Made by a program: the position numbers and the translations under genes | Part shown: positions 1 to 9,059 of the stretch, one piece after another | How positions within the stretch are numbered: position 1 is the stretch's first letter | How the letters are laid out: each line of letters starts with the position of its first letter | The notes under the pieces: generated by a model | The model's database searches: none | What the model was told of the DNA's origin: nothing | What the model saw: the letters and a program-made list of their open reading frames with translations, nothing else | Source: Thermaurantiacus tibetensis | Lineage (GTDB): Bacteria > Pseudomonadota > Alphaproteobacteria > Sphingomonadales > Sphingomonadaceae | NCBI RefSeq assembly: GCF_015354055.1 | Contig: NZ_JACHTM010000004.1 | Location: 124,001-188,000 of the forward strand | DNA: 64,000 nucleotides | Direction of reading: 5' to 3'

Positions 1-766
1 TGAGCTTCCGGTCGAGCGCCTGGTAGTGCACCTGGGTCAGCCAGCTGATCATGTCGTCGGCAGGCCGCGCGCGCTTCTCCCGCACCTTCTCGCGCACATA
101 GTCGGAAAAGCCGGCGAGCAGCCGGAACTTCTCCGCCTTCTGCTCTTCGGTGAGGATGTTGTTGTGGCCGCGCCCGAACACGTAGGACATGACCTGCGCC
201 TGGCCCCAGATCTCGAGCTGGGGCACGTCCTCGAGCGGGAAGCCGAGCAGGCTCGCCATGGTGCGCTGCGGCAGCGGCCGGGCGAACGCCTTCACGAAGT
301 CGATCCGGGTGCGGGCGCCCCAGGCGTCGATGAGCGCATCGGCATGGGCGGTGATCATCGCCGCATGGCGCGACGCGCCGGGGCCGACCCAGGGGTCGGT
401 CAGCTCCTGCCGGTGCGCCCGCCACAGCGCCTGGGTGGGCCGGAGCGTCACGATCGACTGCACCATGGCATCGAGATCCGGCATCTCGGTCGGGAGCTTC
501 CCCGACTGGATCACCTGGGCGACGAGAAGATCGAGGGTGGGCGGGAAGCGGCTCCAGTCCTTCACCACGCGCGAGATGTCGGCGTGGCGGGTCAGGATGA
601 AGGCGTCGCGGTCGGGCGTCAGGCCCTCGCCCGGCAGCCGCACGACCGGCGCCTCGGCGTGAAGGATGTGGTAGGCCGCATACCAGTGGCGCGGCGCACC
701 GGGGCCGAACAGATCGACGTCCGCGGCGCTTCGCGGGCACTCTACCTCGCGTGGCTCCACCTCCAC
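1..766 (-). CDS. Cytochrome P450, N-terminal part (cut by window edge)
   Basis: About 255 residues of a bacterial P450 monooxygenase are visible; the C-terminal half, with the I-helix, ExxR and heme-cysteine motifs, lies beyond position 1. The fragment begins with a family-typical VDLFGPGAPRHWYAAYHIL stretch and continues through a P450-like middle region to a DDMISWL segment, as seen ahead of the I-helix. I chose the GTG at 766 because a GGAGG sits about 9 bases upstream; a second GTG at 760 is possible and no ATG is in frame nearby. It is divergent from the gene at 871. Family assignment is fairly secure, substrate unknown. Confidence 0.75.
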   Translation of the reverse strand, partial: MEVEPREVECPRSAADVDLFGPGAPRHWYAAYHILHAEAPVVRLPGEGLTPDRDAFILTRHADISRVVKDWSRFPPTLDLLVAQVIQSGKLPTEMPDLDAMVQSIVTLRPTQALWRAHRQELTDPWVGPGASRHAAMITAHADALIDAWGARTRIDFVKAFARPLPQRTMASLLGFPLEDVPQLEIWGQAQVMSYVFGRGHNNILTEEQKAEKFRLLAGFSDYVREKVREKRARPADDMISWLTQVHYQALDRKL

Positions 767-813
767 GGCGGCTTCCCTCCTCCGTCCCGTGCCCCGTCTA
801 TTCAATCGCCCAG

Positions 814-841
814 TTGCCGTCGTCTGGCGTCCTTCATAGGT
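814..841 (+). promoter_or_regulatory. Candidate promoter in the divergent P450/CMD intergenic region
   Basis: TTGCCG at 814-819 is followed after 16 bases by ATAGGT at 836-841, resembling the TTGCxx and xTA(A/G)GG pairs seen better elsewhere in this window. It would serve the gene at 871. The match is weak and based on reading alone. Confidence 0.25.
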
Positions 842-870
842 GTCACTTCGGAGGGACAAGGGAGGTCGCG

Positions 871-1458
871 ATGAGCCGGGTGGAGACACTGCCCCCCGAG
901 GCGTGGGATCCGCGCCTGCGCGCCGCGGTGCGGCCGGAGGCGCTGACCGATCTCGAGCAGGGCCTCATGCGCATCTTCGCCCACTGCCCCGAGCAGGCGC
1001 TGGGCCTTGCCGCCTTCGGCGGTGCGCTGAAGCGCGGCCGCCGGCTTCCCGAGCGGCTCGTCGAGCTGGTGCGCCTCCGGATCGCCTTCCACAACCAGTG
1101 TCGCAGCTGCATGGCCATCCGCTATCGCGACGCCGTGGCCGACGGCGTCGACGAGGCGCTCGTCTGCGCGCTCGAGCGGCCGGAGGAAGCGCCCGACCTC
1201 ACGCCTGCCGAGAAGGCGGCGATCCGCTACGGCGAGAAGCTCGCGACCGACCATCTGGCGATCACCGAGGCCGACTACGACGGCTTGCGCGAACACTTCA
1301 CCGAGGCCGAGATCGTCGAGCTTGGCATGACGGCGGCCTTCTTCGTCGGCTTCGGCCGGCTGGGGGCCACCTGGCACATGGTGGAGGAACTGCCCGAGGC
1401 CTTCCGCGGAACCCAGCGGATCGCGCCCTGGGGCGAGGCGTCGATCGAGGTGCGCTGA
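871..1458 (+). CDS. Carboxymuconolactone decarboxylase-like (AhpD-fold) protein
   Basis: A 195-residue all-helical protein of the CMD/AhpD superfamily. The redox-type motif CRSC is at about residues 79-82 within a FHNQCRSCMAIRYRDAV context, which is the usual place of the AhpD CxxC. Members are gamma-carboxymuconolactone decarboxylases or peroxidase-like disulfide reductants; the CxxC favours the latter, but the reaction cannot be stated. The start is the ATG at 871, preceded by GGGAGG; upstream in-frame codons lack a ribosome site. The stop is 2 bases before the next P450 gene, so the two are probably co-transcribed. Confidence 0.75.
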   Translation: MSRVETLPPEAWDPRLRAAVRPEALTDLEQGLMRIFAHCPEQALGLAAFGGALKRGRRLPERLVELVRLRIAFHNQCRSCMAIRYRDAVADGVDEALVCALERPEEAPDLTPAEKAAIRYGEKLATDHLAITEADYDGLREHFTEAEIVELGMTAAFFVGFGRLGATWHMVEELPEAFRGTQRIAPWGEASIEVR

Positions 1459-1460
1459 CC

Positions 1461-2744
1461 ATGGCAACCGCCACGAAGGACCCGGCCGCGGACCCGGAGC
1501 TCGACCTGTTCGACCCCCAGGTCCAGCAGTGCCCCTACCATGCCTACAGGCGCCTCCGGGACGAGGCGCCCGCCTACCGCCTGCCGGGCACCGACATCTG
1601 GGTCGTCACCCGCTACGAGGACGTCCGCCGGGTGCTGACCGACGTCGAGAGCTTCCCGAGCAGCGCCGGCAACACGCCCTACCGCACCAACGTGCGCGAC
1701 CTCGAGCGGGCGAAGAAGGTGGCCGCGCGCTTCGCCGAGAAGGGCTGGGTGCCCGCGCCCACGCTCGCCGGCCGCGACGACCCCAACCACCGGCAGATGC
1801 GCGCCATGTTCAACGAGGCGTTCAAGCCGAGCCGGATCAAGGCGCTCGACCCGCTGGTGGAGCGGCTGGCCTACGAGCTCATCGACGGCTTCCTCGCCGA
1901 CGGCCGCTGCGAGTGGGTGAGCCAGTTCTGCGTGCCGCTGCCGCTCTACATCATCGGCGAGCAGATGGGGGCGCCGCGCGAGGACATCTGGAAGATCAAG
2001 CGCTGGACCGACGCCTTCTTCCAGCGCATCTCGATGATGCTCCCTGAGGAGCTCGAGATGGAGATGGTCGATCGCGAGATCGAGGGGCAGCACTATTTCC
2101 AGGCGATCTTCGAGCGCCTGCGGAAGGAGCCGGACGACTCGCTCATCAGCGTGCTCGTCAACACCGTGATCGAGGAGTGGGGCCGGCCCCTGAACGACAA
2201 CGAGCTCCACGCCGAGATGATGGCCGACACCTTCGTCGGCGGCTCGGAGACGACCACCAACGCGCTCGCCGCCGGCATGAAGCTCCTCATCGAGAACAGG
2301 GACGTGTGGGCGAAGCTGCGGTCAGACCCCGACCGCTATCTCAAGACCTTCGTCGAGGAAGTCGTGCGCCTCGAATCGCCGGTGCAGAGCCTCATGCGCT
2401 TCTGCGCGAAGGACACCGAGATCGGCGGCATCACCATTCCGGCCGGCGCGCTCGTGAACGTCCGCTACGCGGCCGCCAACCGCGACGAGCGCATGTTCGC
2501 AAACCCCGACACGATCGACCTCGAGCGCGAGAAGGCGGGCGCGCATCTTGGCTTCGGCTCCGGCACCCACCACTGCCTCGGCGCGCCGCTTGCCCGGCGC
2601 GAGCTGTGGTGGGGCTTCAAGGCGGTCATCGACCGCTTCGAGGACATGGAATTCGACGAAGGGAACGACTTCGCCTACCATCCCCACTTCCTGCTGCGTT
2701 CGCTGAAGCAGCTGAAGATCCGCTTCACCCCGCGCCGGGCCTGA
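1461..2744 (+). CDS. Cytochrome P450 monooxygenase
   Basis: A complete soluble bacterial P450 of 427 residues. Visible hallmarks are the I-helix oxygen-activation segment GGSETTT, the K-helix ExxR in EEVVRLESP, and the heme loop FGSGTHHCLGAPLAR with the cysteine ligand near residue 372. It starts 2 bases after the stop of the AhpD-like gene, implying translational coupling. The role is presumably hydroxylation of the substrate handled by this catabolic region; no redox partner gene is adjacent, although a Rieske ferredoxin lies at 21855. The substrate is unknown. Confidence 0.92.
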   Translation: MATATKDPAADPELDLFDPQVQQCPYHAYRRLRDEAPAYRLPGTDIWVVTRYEDVRRVLTDVESFPSSAGNTPYRTNVRDLERAKKVAARFAEKGWVPAPTLAGRDDPNHRQMRAMFNEAFKPSRIKALDPLVERLAYELIDGFLADGRCEWVSQFCVPLPLYIIGEQMGAPREDIWKIKRWTDAFFQRISMMLPEELEMEMVDREIEGQHYFQAIFERLRKEPDDSLISVLVNTVIEEWGRPLNDNELHAEMMADTFVGGSETTTNALAAGMKLLIENRDVWAKLRSDPDRYLKTFVEEVVRLESPVQSLMRFCAKDTEIGGITIPAGALVNVRYAAANRDERMFANPDTIDLEREKAGAHLGFGSGTHHCLGAPLARRELWWGFKAVIDRFEDMEFDEGNDFAYHPHFLLRSLKQLKIRFTPRRA

Positions 2745-2852
2745 GGCCGGGGAGGACGGAGCGCGAGGGCCGGGAGGACGGGGAGACCGGAGGGAAGGGC
2801 GCGAGGGGTCGGAAGTGGCCGGCCCGGGCGCCAGGGATGAGGAGAGGAGGCC
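2745..2852 (+). other. Purine-rich intergenic spacer
   Basis: A 108-base spacer made almost entirely of G/A-rich imperfect repeats of the type GGGCCGGGAGGACGG. It ends in GAGGAGAGGAGGCC just before the ATG at 2853, so part of it may act as an extended ribosome-binding region. No gene is seen. Similar G-rich tracts follow other stop codons in this window. Confidence 0.5.
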
Positions 2853-4991
2853 ATGGCCGTCGAGACCCACCGCACCTTCTGCCGCTTCTGCCACGCCAAC
2901 TGCGCGATGCTGGTCGACGTCGAGGACGGCCGGGTCGTCGAGGTGCGCGGCGACCCGGACGATCCGGTCTACGGCGGCTACACCTGCATGAAGGGCCGGG
3001 AGCTTCCCGATTCGCACAATGCGCCCCACCGGCTGACGAGCTCGCTCGTGCGCGGGCCCGACGGCCAGTTCCGGAAGACCCCCATGGCCGAGGCGCTCGC
3101 CTTTGTGGGGGATGAGCTCAGGCGGATCATCGATGCCCACGGGCCGCACGCGGTTGCGCTCTTCATGGGCTCGGGCGGCTACCAGAACAGCGCCGCCTGG
3201 GGCGCGACCGAGGCGCTCGCCCGCGCCATCGGCACGCGCAACTTCTACACCTCGGTCACCCTCGACCAGCCGGCCAAGGTGTTCACGACCGCCCGCTATG
3301 GCCGCTGGATGGGCGGCGCCAACCTGTTCAGCGAGGCCGACGTCGCCTTCCTCGTCGGCAACAACCCCATCGTCTCGCACTATTCGCCGCCAGGCGGCGT
3401 GCCGCCCTTCAGCCCCTCGCGCCGCATCCGCGACCGCAAGGCGGCCGGCATGAAGCTCATCGTCGCCGACCCGCGGCTCGCCGAGGTGGGCCTGCTCGCC
3501 GACATCTACCTCCCCGTGAAGCCGGGCGAGGACCCGGCGCTTCTCGCCGGGATGCTGCGCGTCATCATCCGCGAGGGCCTCTACGACCGCAACTTCGTCG
3601 CCGCCCATGTCGACGGCTTCGAGGCGCTTCGCGACGCCGTCGAGCCCTTCACGCCCGAGGTGGCGGCAGCCCGCGCCGGCGTGGAGGCCGAGAAGCTCAT
3701 CGAGGCCGCGCGCATGTTCGCCCGCGCCCAGCGCGGCTGCGCCGTCACCGGCACCGGCCCCGAGATGGCGGGCAACGGCACGCTGACCGAGTATCTCGTA
3801 ACCGCGCTCAACACGCTGTGCGCCCGCTTCCAGCAGGAAGGCGAGAAGGCGGCCATCCCCCGCATCTTCACGCCGGCAACGCCGAGGAAGGCGCAGGTGG
3901 CCCCCAAGACCCCGCTCTTCGGCGCGCCCGGCATGCCGAAGTCCCGCTTCCGCGGCCTCGGCCACCTTGGAGTCGAGATGCCGTGCAACGTCCTTGCCGA
4001 CGAGATCCTGACTCCGGGCGAGGGCCAGATCCGCGCGCTCATCTCGGTGGGCGGCAACCCGGAGGTGGGCTTTCCCAACCAGCTCAAGATGCGCCGCGCG
4101 CTCGAGGCGCTCGAGCTCTTCGTCCAGATCGACCCGTGGATGTCGGCCAGCGCGAAGCGGGCGACGGTGGTGCTCGCACCCAAGCAGTGCCTCGAGCGCG
4201 AGGACATCAACAACCTCTCCGAATGGTGGCACGAGGAGCCCTACGCCCGCTACGTCGAGGCGGTGGCGAAGGCGCCGGGCGACGTCATCGACGAGTACGA
4301 GATGATGTGGCACCTCGCCAAGCACCTCGGCCTGCAGCTGACGCTCGCCGGCGGCCCGGTGCCCATGGACTCCTGCCCTTCCAAGGTCGAGTTCCTCGAC
4401 CTCATGACGGCCGGCTGCATCGTGCCGCCGAGCAGGGTCCGGGAGGATGCACGGGCCCGCGGCGGCGCGGCCGTCATCTATTCCGAGCTTCACCCCATCG
4501 TCGAGCCGGCCGACCCGGATGCCGCCGAGACGTTCGATCTTGCCGCCGGCGACATGCCGGGCGCACTCACCCGCTACCTTGCCGACGAGGCGCGCGCCGC
4601 CGGCTTCGACTTCCGGCTCATCTCGCGCCGCTCCAAGGCCCGCTTCAACTCGATCGGCCACCCGCTCGAGCGGCTGCGCGCGCGCGCCAAGACCAACCCG
4701 GCCTACATCCACCCCGAGGACCTGGCAGCGCTCGGGATCGCAGACGGCCAGATTGTCGAGATCAGCTCGGCCCACGCCACCATCCACGGGGTGGCGAAGG
4801 CCTCCGACCGGGTGCGGCGCGGGATCGTCTCCATGGCCCACGCCTTCGGCGACGCGGACGCGGGGAAGGACGATGTGCTGGAGAAGGGTGCCTCGACCAA
4901 CCGCCTGACGAGCGACGAGGTCGACTATGACCCCATCACCGGCCAGGCGCTGCAGAGCGCCATCCCGGTGCGGGTGACGCTCGCCGCCTAG
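2853..4991 (+). CDS. Molybdopterin-dependent oxidoreductase (bis-MGD family)
   Basis: A 712-residue protein of the DMSO-reductase superfamily. The N-terminus carries a [4Fe-4S] motif with cysteines at about 10, 13, 17 and 45 (CX2CX3CX27C). It is followed by the molybdopterin domain and a C-terminal dinucleotide-binding domain (roughly residues 590-710), including a region with TNPAYIHPEDLAALG typical of the fold. There is no Tat signal, so it is probably cytoplasmic. I cannot assign the metal ligand or substrate; formate dehydrogenase-like and hydratase-like relatives share this outline. It stands alone, with no electron-transfer or membrane subunit next to it. Its stop codon shares the four bases CTAG with the stop of the convergent VOC gene. 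Confidence 0.85.
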   Translation: MAVETHRTFCRFCHANCAMLVDVEDGRVVEVRGDPDDPVYGGYTCMKGRELPDSHNAPHRLTSSLVRGPDGQFRKTPMAEALAFVGDELRRIIDAHGPHAVALFMGSGGYQNSAAWGATEALARAIGTRNFYTSVTLDQPAKVFTTARYGRWMGGANLFSEADVAFLVGNNPIVSHYSPPGGVPPFSPSRRIRDRKAAGMKLIVADPRLAEVGLLADIYLPVKPGEDPALLAGMLRVIIREGLYDRNFVAAHVDGFEALRDAVEPFTPEVAAARAGVEAEKLIEAARMFARAQRGCAVTGTGPEMAGNGTLTEYLVTALNTLCARFQQEGEKAAIPRIFTPATPRKAQVAPKTPLFGAPGMPKSRFRGLGHLGVEMPCNVLADEILTPGEGQIRALISVGGNPEVGFPNQLKMRRALEALELFVQIDPWMSASAKRATVVLAPKQCLEREDINNLSEWWHEEPYARYVEAVAKAPGDVIDEYEMMWHLAKHLGLQLTLAGGPVPMDSCPSKVEFLDLMTAGCIVPPSRVREDARARGGAAVIYSELHPIVEPADPDAAETFDLAAGDMPGALTRYLADEARAAGFDFRLISRRSKARFNSIGHPLERLRARAKTNPAYIHPEDLAALGIADGQIVEISSAHATIHGVAKASDRVRRGIVSMAHAFGDADAGKDDVLEKGASTNRLTSDEVDYDPITGQALQSAIPVRVTLAA

Positions 4992-5557
4992 CCGAGCCGG
5001 CGCAGGGGCTCGCGGCCGTCCCAGGTGCGGCAGGCCTCGCGGATGAGGGCGAAGAGGTCCGGGCCTTCGGTTGCGCGCTGGAGCACCTCGACGAGGTGGC
5101 CGGGGCCGGCGCCGGGGTCGGCATAGAGCACGCGCGAGCTGCCGAACCGGCCCTCGAGCGCGAGCCGCGCCCCCGTCGCCGCGCACAGCCGGTAGGCCGC
5201 GTCAAGGTCGTCGACGAGGAGGCAGACATGGTGCAGCCGGTCGCGCACGCCATAGGGCCCGGTGTAGATGGAGGGCGCCTCGTTCTCGGGGCGGATGAGC
5301 TCGATCTGGAGATCGCCCCAGTAGGCGAGCGCCAGGCTGAAGCGGGCGTCGGTGGGCTCGCCGAGGTAGCGCATGTCGTCGAGATGGATGTTCTCGATGA
5401 GGTGGAAGGGCCCCACCCCCATGGTGCGGGTCCAGTAGGTGACGGCCGCGTCGAAGTCCGAGGGCACGAAGGCCAGCTGCATCACCGCGCCGAGCGCAGC
5501 GAAGCCTCCGGGTGCGGCGGGTGCGGCGGGAGCAGCGGGGGCGGCGGGGTGGGACAT
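4988..5557 (-). CDS. VOC (glyoxalase/bleomycin resistance) family protein
   Basis: A 189-residue protein with a vicinal-oxygen-chelate fold. It has an N-terminal Pro/Ala-rich tail, then a first module from about residue 20 and a second containing RLHHVCLLVDDLDAAYR. Such proteins are metal-dependent isomerases, dioxygenases or epimerases; relatives annotated as methylmalonyl-CoA epimerase-like exist, but the reaction is not determinable. The start at 5557 (MSHPAAP) is preferred over an upstream ATG at 5629, because the longer form would add a 24-residue basic tail and run into the divergent promoter region. It converges on the molybdoenzyme gene. Confidence 0.75.
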   Translation of the reverse strand: MSHPAAPAAPAAPAAPGGFAALGAVMQLAFVPSDFDAAVTYWTRTMGVGPFHLIENIHLDDMRYLGEPTDARFSLALAYWGDLQIELIRPENEAPSIYTGPYGVRDRLHHVCLLVDDLDAAYRLCAATGARLALEGRFGSSRVLYADPGAGPGHLVEVLQRATEGPDLFALIREACRTWDGREPLRRLG

Positions 5558-5655
5558 GGGGTCGTCTCGCCTTTGCGCTAGGACAAGGACAGGCGCGCTT
5601 CGGGTAGTTTTGGTGATGACGTGCGGCAAGCTGCCTCTGCCGCGAGGGAGGACCG

Positions 5656-7083
5656 ATGAACAGGCCAGAGAAGATCGCCCGCCCCGACCGCTGCCCGGCG
5701 ATGAGCTACACCGAGATGCTGGAGGCCGACACCCGGCCGGTGCCGGCCTTCCTGCTCGAGGAATCGACGCGCGAGATGTCGACCGAGCCGATCCCGGTCG
5801 ATCCCTACATCAGCGAGGCGTTCGCCCGGCTCGAGCGCGAGCGGATGTGGCCCAACGTCTGGCTGTTCGCCGCGCGCGAGGACGAGATGCCCGACCCCGG
5901 CGACACGGTGGTCTTCGAGATCAACGACAAGTCGTTCCTGCTCGTCCGGCAGGAGGACATGAGCATCCGCGCCTTCTACAACGCCTGCCTCCACCGCGGG
6001 CGGAAGCTCCGCACCAAGTCCGGCCCCACGCCGAACCTCCGCTGCCCCTTCCACGGCTTCACCTGGAACAATGACGGCAGCCTCAAGGAAATCCCCTGCC
6101 AGTGGGACTTCCGCCACCTCGAGGGCAAGGACATGTCGCTTCCGCAGGTCCGCGTCGAGCGCTGGCAGGGCTTTGTCATGATCACCGAGAACCCGGACAT
6201 CCCCGGGTTCGTCGAATGGCTCGGGCCGGCGGCCAGCCACTACGAGCCCTACGACTTCGAGAACCGCTACACCGGCATGTGGGTGAAGAAGCGGATCGCC
6301 GCCAACTGGAAGGCGACTGCGGAGGCCTTCATGGAGGCGTGGCACTCGATCGCCACCCACCCGCAGCTGCTGCCCTTCCTGGGCGATGCCAACAGCCGCT
6401 ACGATCTCATCGGCGACCACTTCAACCGTGCGATCACCCCCTCGGGCGTCCTCTCCCCCCACATCAAGGGCAAGGACCAGCATTTCGTGCTGGAGAAGAT
6501 GAACGAGTTCTCGGGTGGCAACGACGCGACCACCAACCGCCGCTTCAACGCGGCCGACGAGCCGGGCGCCTTCGACCCCGACGACCCGCTGCTCGCCCGC
6601 AAGCTGCTCGCCGAGGCGGGCCGCAAGGGCTTCGCCGAGCAATATGGCTACGACTATTCGAACGCGTCCGACGCCGAGATCCTCGACAACTTCACCTACA
6701 ACATCTTCCCCAACTTCTCGCCCTGGATCGGCTACCTGCCCACCCTCGTCTACCGCTGGCTCCCCGGCACCACGCCCGACTGGTGCACCATGGAGATCCG
6801 CCTCCTCTTCCCCACGCCCAAGGGGCAGAAGCGGCCGCGGGCCGTCGAGTGCACCGTCATCCCCGACGACCAGCCCTTCGCCTGGGCCGCCGACAAGATG
6901 GGGGCGGCGCTTGCCAACGTGTTCGACCAGGACCTCGGCAACCTGCCGCATGTGCAGACGGGGATGAAGACGCTGAAGAGCGGGCGGATGGAGCTTGGCG
7001 CCTACCAGGAGAGCCGGGTGCGGCACTTCCACGAGACGCTGATGAAGTACATCCGCGGCGAGCTGCCGGCCGCGAAGGCCTGA
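5656..7083 (+). CDS. Rieske non-heme iron oxygenase, alpha subunit
   Basis: A 475-residue aromatic-ring-hydroxylating-type oxygenase. The Rieske [2Fe-2S] ligands are C111, H113, C130 and H133 (CXHX16CX2H). The mononuclear iron histidines are H230 and H235 in EAFMEAWHSIATH, where the usual bridging aspartate three residues before the first His is a glutamate (E227). No beta subunit or reductase follows; a Rieske ferredoxin at 21855 could supply electrons. The stop codon TGA (7081-7083) is also the left target-site duplication of the composite transposon, so the reading frame survived the insertion intact. The start has GAGGGAGG upstream. Confidence 0.9.
   Translation: MNRPEKIARPDRCPAMSYTEMLEADTRPVPAFLLEESTREMSTEPIPVDPYISEAFARLERERMWPNVWLFAAREDEMPDPGDTVVFEINDKSFLLVRQEDMSIRAFYNACLHRGRKLRTKSGPTPNLRCPFHGFTWNNDGSLKEIPCQWDFRHLEGKDMSLPQVRVERWQGFVMITENPDIPGFVEWLGPAASHYEPYDFENRYTGMWVKKRIAANWKATAEAFMEAWHSIATHPQLLPFLGDANSRYDLIGDHFNRAITPSGVLSPHIKGKDQHFVLEKMNEFSGGNDATTNRRFNAADEPGAFDPDDPLLARKLLAEAGRKGFAEQYGYDYSNASDAEILDNFTYNIFPNFSPWIGYLPTLVYRWLPGTTPDWCTMEIRLLFPTPKGQKRPRAVECTVIPDDQPFAWAADKMGAALANVFDQDLGNLPHVQTGMKTLKSGRMELGAYQESRVRHFHETLMKYIRGELPAAKA
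7081..7083. repeat. Left target-site duplication of composite transposon
   Basis: TGA directly precedes the left end of the first IS copy and is repeated directly after the right end of the second copy (10588-10590). It doubles as the stop codon of the Rieske oxygenase gene. Confidence 0.75.
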
Positions 7084-7980
7084 GAGTCCGTTTGAGAATG
7101 GGTTGAAGCCTGTGCTGCGGCGTGATTCAAGCTTGGAATGTGGACCCGAGCGAGCCGTGGCCGGAGCGCCAATCTCGAGAAGCGCGCCAGGCGCTACCCG
7201 ACTGATCTGACCGACGAGGAGTGGGTGATTGTGCAGCCGTTCCTGACGTCGCCTCCGAGGCGGGGGCGCAAGCCTGTGACCGACCTGCGCGAGGTGCTGA
7301 ACGCGCTGCGCGATCTCGCGCGCACCGGCGGCGGATGGCGGATGCTGCCGAAGGATTTCCCGCCATGGCAGACGGTCCACTGGTGGTTCCGCCGCTTCGT
7401 GCGTCGCCTGTTGTTCCGCACGATCCACGACGTTGCACTGATGCTCGACCGCGCGCGCGACGGCCGCGAGGAAAGCCCGAGCGCGGGCATCGTCGACAGC
7501 CAGTCGGTCAAGGCACCGATGGCACAACCGCGCGGGTTCGACGCCGGCAAGAAGATCGTCGGGCGCAAGCGCCACATCGCGGTCGATACCGACGGACGGC
7601 TGCTGATGGTCAACCTGACCGCTGCCGACATCTCCGACAGCGCAGGCGCCCAGGCCATGGTCGCTGCCGTTCGCCAGCGCTGGCCCTGGCTCAAGCACCT
7701 GTTCGCCGACGGAGCCTGCGACCGCACCAGGCTCATGGATGCCGCTGCCTACCGCGACTTCGTGCTGGAGATCGTCCGCAGGACCAATGCCGAACCCGGC
7801 TTCAAGGTGCTGCCGCGCCGCTGGGTCGTCGAGCGGACGTTCGGCTGGCTGACGCGCTGGCGCAGGCTGGTGCGCGACGACGAACAGCGCCTCAAAGTGT
7901 CCGAAGCCATGATCCACGTGGCCATGGCAAGCCTCCTCTCGCGCCGCATCGCTCACCCGTGAACAATCTCAAACGGAGTC
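7084..7980 (+). mobile_element. IS5-family insertion sequence, copy 1
   Basis: The element is bounded by imperfect inverted repeats: the left end reads GAGTCCGTTTGAGAATGG and the reverse complement of the right end reads GACTCCGTTTGAGATTGT. It carries one transposase gene and is flanked by TGA on both sides. A three-base TNA duplication is known for the IS1031 subgroup of IS5, so that subgroup is the likely home. Confidence 0.88.
7138..7962 (+). CDS. IS5-family transposase (copy 1)
   Basis: A 274-residue single-frame DDE transposase. It has an N-terminal DUF4096-like region (about 20-100, with [10 protein letters not shown] and GGGWRMLP) and an RNase-H-like catalytic core. The candidate catalytic residues are D120 in [12 protein letters not shown]191 in LFADGACD and E232 in [15 protein letters not shown]. 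The protein is identical to that of copy 2. No frameshift is present, so it is probably active. Confidence 0.92.
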   Translation: MWTRASRGRSANLEKRARRYPTDLTDEEWVIVQPFLTSPPRRGRKPVTDLREVLNALRDLARTGGGWRMLPKDFPPWQTVHWWFRRFVRRLLFRTIHDVALMLDRARDGREESPSAGIVDSQSVKAPMAQPRGFDAGKKIVGRKRHIAVDTDGRLLMVNLTAADISDSAGAQAMVAAVRQRWPWLKHLFADGACDRTRLMDAAAYRDFVLEIVRRTNAEPGFKVLPRRWVVERTFGWLTRWRRLVRDDEQRLKVSEAMIHVAMASLLSRRIAHP

Positions 7981-8024
7981 TGAAATGCCCTCGGGGACTC
8001 GCAACGCAAGCGGAGGAGCGAGAC

Positions 8025-9059
8025 ATGGCTGAACGGGACGACCTTCTCGCGTCGATAGCCGCGACGACCGCCGACTACCGCGAGGGCGATCTGGCGGCGC
8101 CGACACCGGAGCATGTCGAGCGCTGGATCAACCAGTTTGATGCCGCAGTGCAGCTTCCGATTCTGCGCGAAATGGACCACGTGCTCAAGAAGACCTACTT
8201 CTCGCGAAAGGGCACGCGACAGTTCCTGGAAGGGTTGTTCCAGACCGAAAAGCTCGTCGGCGAGGATCCATGTACCTTCTGGAAGGGCGTGAATTTGCTC
8301 GACATTCAGGGCGGCGGCGCCAGCCAGAAAGAGATGCTCGCACTGTTCAGCAAGGTACTGGAGAAAAAGTGTGGATTCGTCGCCGCAGACTGTGGTGCCG
8401 AGCCCGAAGCGTTTCTCTATCTGGATGATGCGATCTTCACGGGTAACCGGGTTCGCCGCGATCTTGAAGCATGGATCGCTGAGCAGGCGCCGGCGGAAGC
8501 GAAGGTGCACGTCATCACGATTGCGCTTCATAGCGGCGGCCAATACTACGCTAACGGCAAAATCAAGGAAGCGGCGAAGGCTGCGGGCAAGAATATCGAC
8601 CTGACTTGGTGGCGCGCGATCGAGCTGGAAGATCGGAAGGCCCACATAAACGCGTCAGATGTTTTGAGGCCGGTTGCGATCCCCGAGGACGAGGGAGTGA
8701 AAGCCTATGTGGCTGGCATGCGCTTCCCGCCAAATCTGCGCGCCGCAGGTCATGTCGGCAGGAACGGTATCTTCTCCAGCGATGCCGGGCGCCAGCTTCT
8801 GGAAGTGGAATTCCTGAAGGCAGGCGTGCGCATCCGGCAAAAGTGCCCGCACCTGCACCAGTACCAGCGACCACTCGGCAACATGATCCTCGACACCCTT
8901 GGCTTCGGCTCGCTGATCGTGACCTTCAGGAACTGCCCAAACAACGCGCCCCTCGCGCTTTGGGCCGGTGATCCCTGGTATCCCCTGTTCCCGCGCACGA
9001 CCAACAGCGAAACGTCGATGAAGCGCTTCATGGCGATGCTGGAGAAGGACGTCTTCTGA
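8025..9059 (+). CDS. Phosphoribosyltransferase-like protein (transposon cargo)
   Basis: A 344-residue protein. The segment FLYLDDAIFTGNRV (about 130-143) is a textbook PRPP-binding motif, two acidic residues D134-D135 followed by TG at 139-140, so a type I PRTase fold is likely in the middle of the protein. The N-terminal 110 residues are helical-looking and the C-terminal 150 residues have no motif I recognise; relatives may be the PRTase-CE type known from predicted conflict systems, which I cannot confirm. A strong GGAGGAG lies 7 bases before the ATG. Its stop overlaps the NADAR start in TGATG, so the two are translated together. Base composition is lower in GC than that of the flanking chromosome. 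Confidence 0.65.
   Translation: MAERDDLLASIAATTADYREGDLAAPTPEHVERWINQFDAAVQLPILREMDHVLKKTYFSRKGTRQFLEGLFQTEKLVGEDPCTFWKGVNLLDIQGGGASQKEMLALFSKVLEKKCGFVAADCGAEPEAFLYLDDAIFTGNRVRRDLEAWIAEQAPAEAKVHVITIALHSGGQYYANGKIKEAAKAAGKNIDLTWWRAIELEDRKAHINASDVLRPVAIPEDEGVKAYVAGMRFPPNLRAAGHVGRNGIFSSDAGRQLLEVEFLKAGVRIRQKCPHLHQYQRPLGNMILDTLGFGSLIVTFRNCPNNAPLALWAGDPWYPLFPRTTNSETSMKRFMAMLEKDVF

Noticed and set aside
2322-5186. A 954-codon open frame on the minus strand opposite the P450 and molybdoenzyme genes
   Set aside because: High GC leaves long antisense frames open; the translation is Arg/Gly/His-rich with no domain, and both plus-strand genes have clear motifs.
7221-8024. Extension of the PRTase-like frame upstream through IS copy 1
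   Set aside because: It would read the transposase region in another frame; the strong GGAGGAG before the ATG at 8025 marks the true start.
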